Source: Fulvia fulva
Lineage: Eukaryota; Ascomycota; Dothideomycetes; Mycosphaerellales; Mycosphaerellaceae
Assembly: GCF_020509005.1 (NCBI RefSeq)
Contig: NC_063020.1
Location: forward strand, 1,550,001-1,614,000
Direction: 5' to 3'
DNA length: 64,000 bases
A model generated the notes under the pieces. That model was given only the letters and a program-made list of their open reading frames with translations. It was not told the DNA's origin and made no database searches. Numbering within the stretch: position 1 is the stretch's first letter; each line of letters begins with the position of its first letter. The position numbers and the translations under genes were made by a program. Positions 63,601-64,000 of this stretch are shown piece after piece.

Positions 63601-64000
63601 GTGGTTGTCTCGAAAACGTGGTCGTATCGTCCCTCGCCGTATCTGCTTACGTCTGTCGACGTGCCGCCCATGTCGAAGCCAATGACTGGTGTTCGCGTCT
63701 CAGGGTCGTAGCTCGTTAGTGCGTAGCCAACCACACCGCCAGCAGGACCAGAAAGGATAGCACGCAGACCTGAAAAGATGTCCACGTCTACAAGACCGCC
63801 ATCCGATTGCATGAACTCGCATCTTGCACCCTTCGACCCTTGCTCTTGCTTCACTCTCTCCGTGCCCAGGCCACCCTCGAAGCCCTTCTGGAACCCATCA
63901 ATGTACTTCCGTATTGCAGGCGTGAGATATGCATCAGCACACGCAGACGTTGCTCTCGGTACGAGCTTGATCATAGGCATAAGTTCATGCGATAGAGACA
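60630..64000 (-). CDS. OXP1: 5-oxoprolinase (ATP-hydrolysing), N-terminus beyond the window
   Basis: Open from the right edge ([15 protein letters not shown]) to the stop at 60630, more than 1120 residues. The first part is the HyuA-type ATPase domain with [14 protein letters not shown] (about 101-114 from the ATG at 63980) and [13 protein letters not shown]. From about residue 528 the HyuB-type domain follows ([78 protein letters not shown]). It ends TPGGGGWGP. Order and length match eukaryotic 5-oxoprolinases of about 1280-1300 aa, so roughly 170 residues are missing to the right. It opens 5-oxoproline to glutamate with ATP in glutathione recycling. No intron seen. Close to hydantoinase/N-methylhydantoinase relatives, but the fused A+B form points to 5-oxoprolinase. 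Confidence 0.93.
   Translation of the reverse strand, partial: [1122 protein letters not shown]

Noticed and set aside
1..64000. CRISPR array, phage or bacterial defence system
   Set aside because: Introns, LTR elements and fungal protein families show a eukaryotic genome; no regularly spaced repeats were seen.

Overview
This window is nuclear DNA of a filamentous ascomycete. The best guess is a dothideomycete of the Mycosphaerellales type; that placement is inference. The grounds are short introns of about 41-64 bp (one of 123 bp) with GT..AG borders and CTGAC-like branch sites, Tad1-type LINEs, chromodomain Gypsy elements, CpA-to-TpA decay of repeats typical of repeat-induced point mutation (RIP), and several fungal orphan families.

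Left 27 kb (1-27,140) is a nest of transposons. Almost all of it is depleted in CA/TG, rich in TA and full of TAG/TAA stops, while CpG is kept: a classic RIP signature. It holds two minus-strand Gypsy gag+LTR remnants (1-4607), a 5'-truncated plus-strand Gypsy pol with a G-rich polypurine tract and 3' LTR (4608-about 7545), and a Copia RT fragment (7708-8148 plus 13150-13637). The Copia fragment is split by a full-length Tad1-like LINE (8162-13136) with a 13-bp target-site duplication. A second, internally deleted LINE (13638-15542) meets a third, inverted LINE (15549-26792) tail to tail. The third LINE is split by a pristine chromovirus at 17253-23543. That element has 520-bp LTRs differing at one base, a 5-bp GCTCT duplication, open gag and pol frames and no RIP, so it is the youngest layer. 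Its primer site and LTR suggest Tf1-type self-priming.

Right 37 kb (27,140-64,000) is ordinary gene-bearing DNA. Recognisable genes are a PI-PLC X-like membrane-anchored protein, an RBR-type RING protein, an F-box-like protein, a GFA-family zinc protein, an SDR, an FMO-type monooxygenase, a DUF7704-like membrane protein, rRNA-processing protein Rrp14/SURF6, a GH28 exopolygalacturonase-like enzyme and a 5-oxoprolinase that runs off the right edge. There are also unrecognised disordered proteins and four genes sharing an F-box-like LPAELRN.IY motif.

An unusual number of genes are broken. Two have single in-frame TAA codons, of the kind CAA-to-TAA RIP leakage would make. Others have one-base frameshifts, three of them in short homopolymers (the FMO gene and a LPPxLR gene) and two, less exactly placed, in a second LPAEMRN gene. 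Either the region next to the RIP domain is decaying or the assembly has residual indel errors. A 43-aa, two-exon gene at 46386-46564 is easily missed because its first exon is 7 nt. No tRNA, rRNA, CRISPR array or telomeric repeat was seen.
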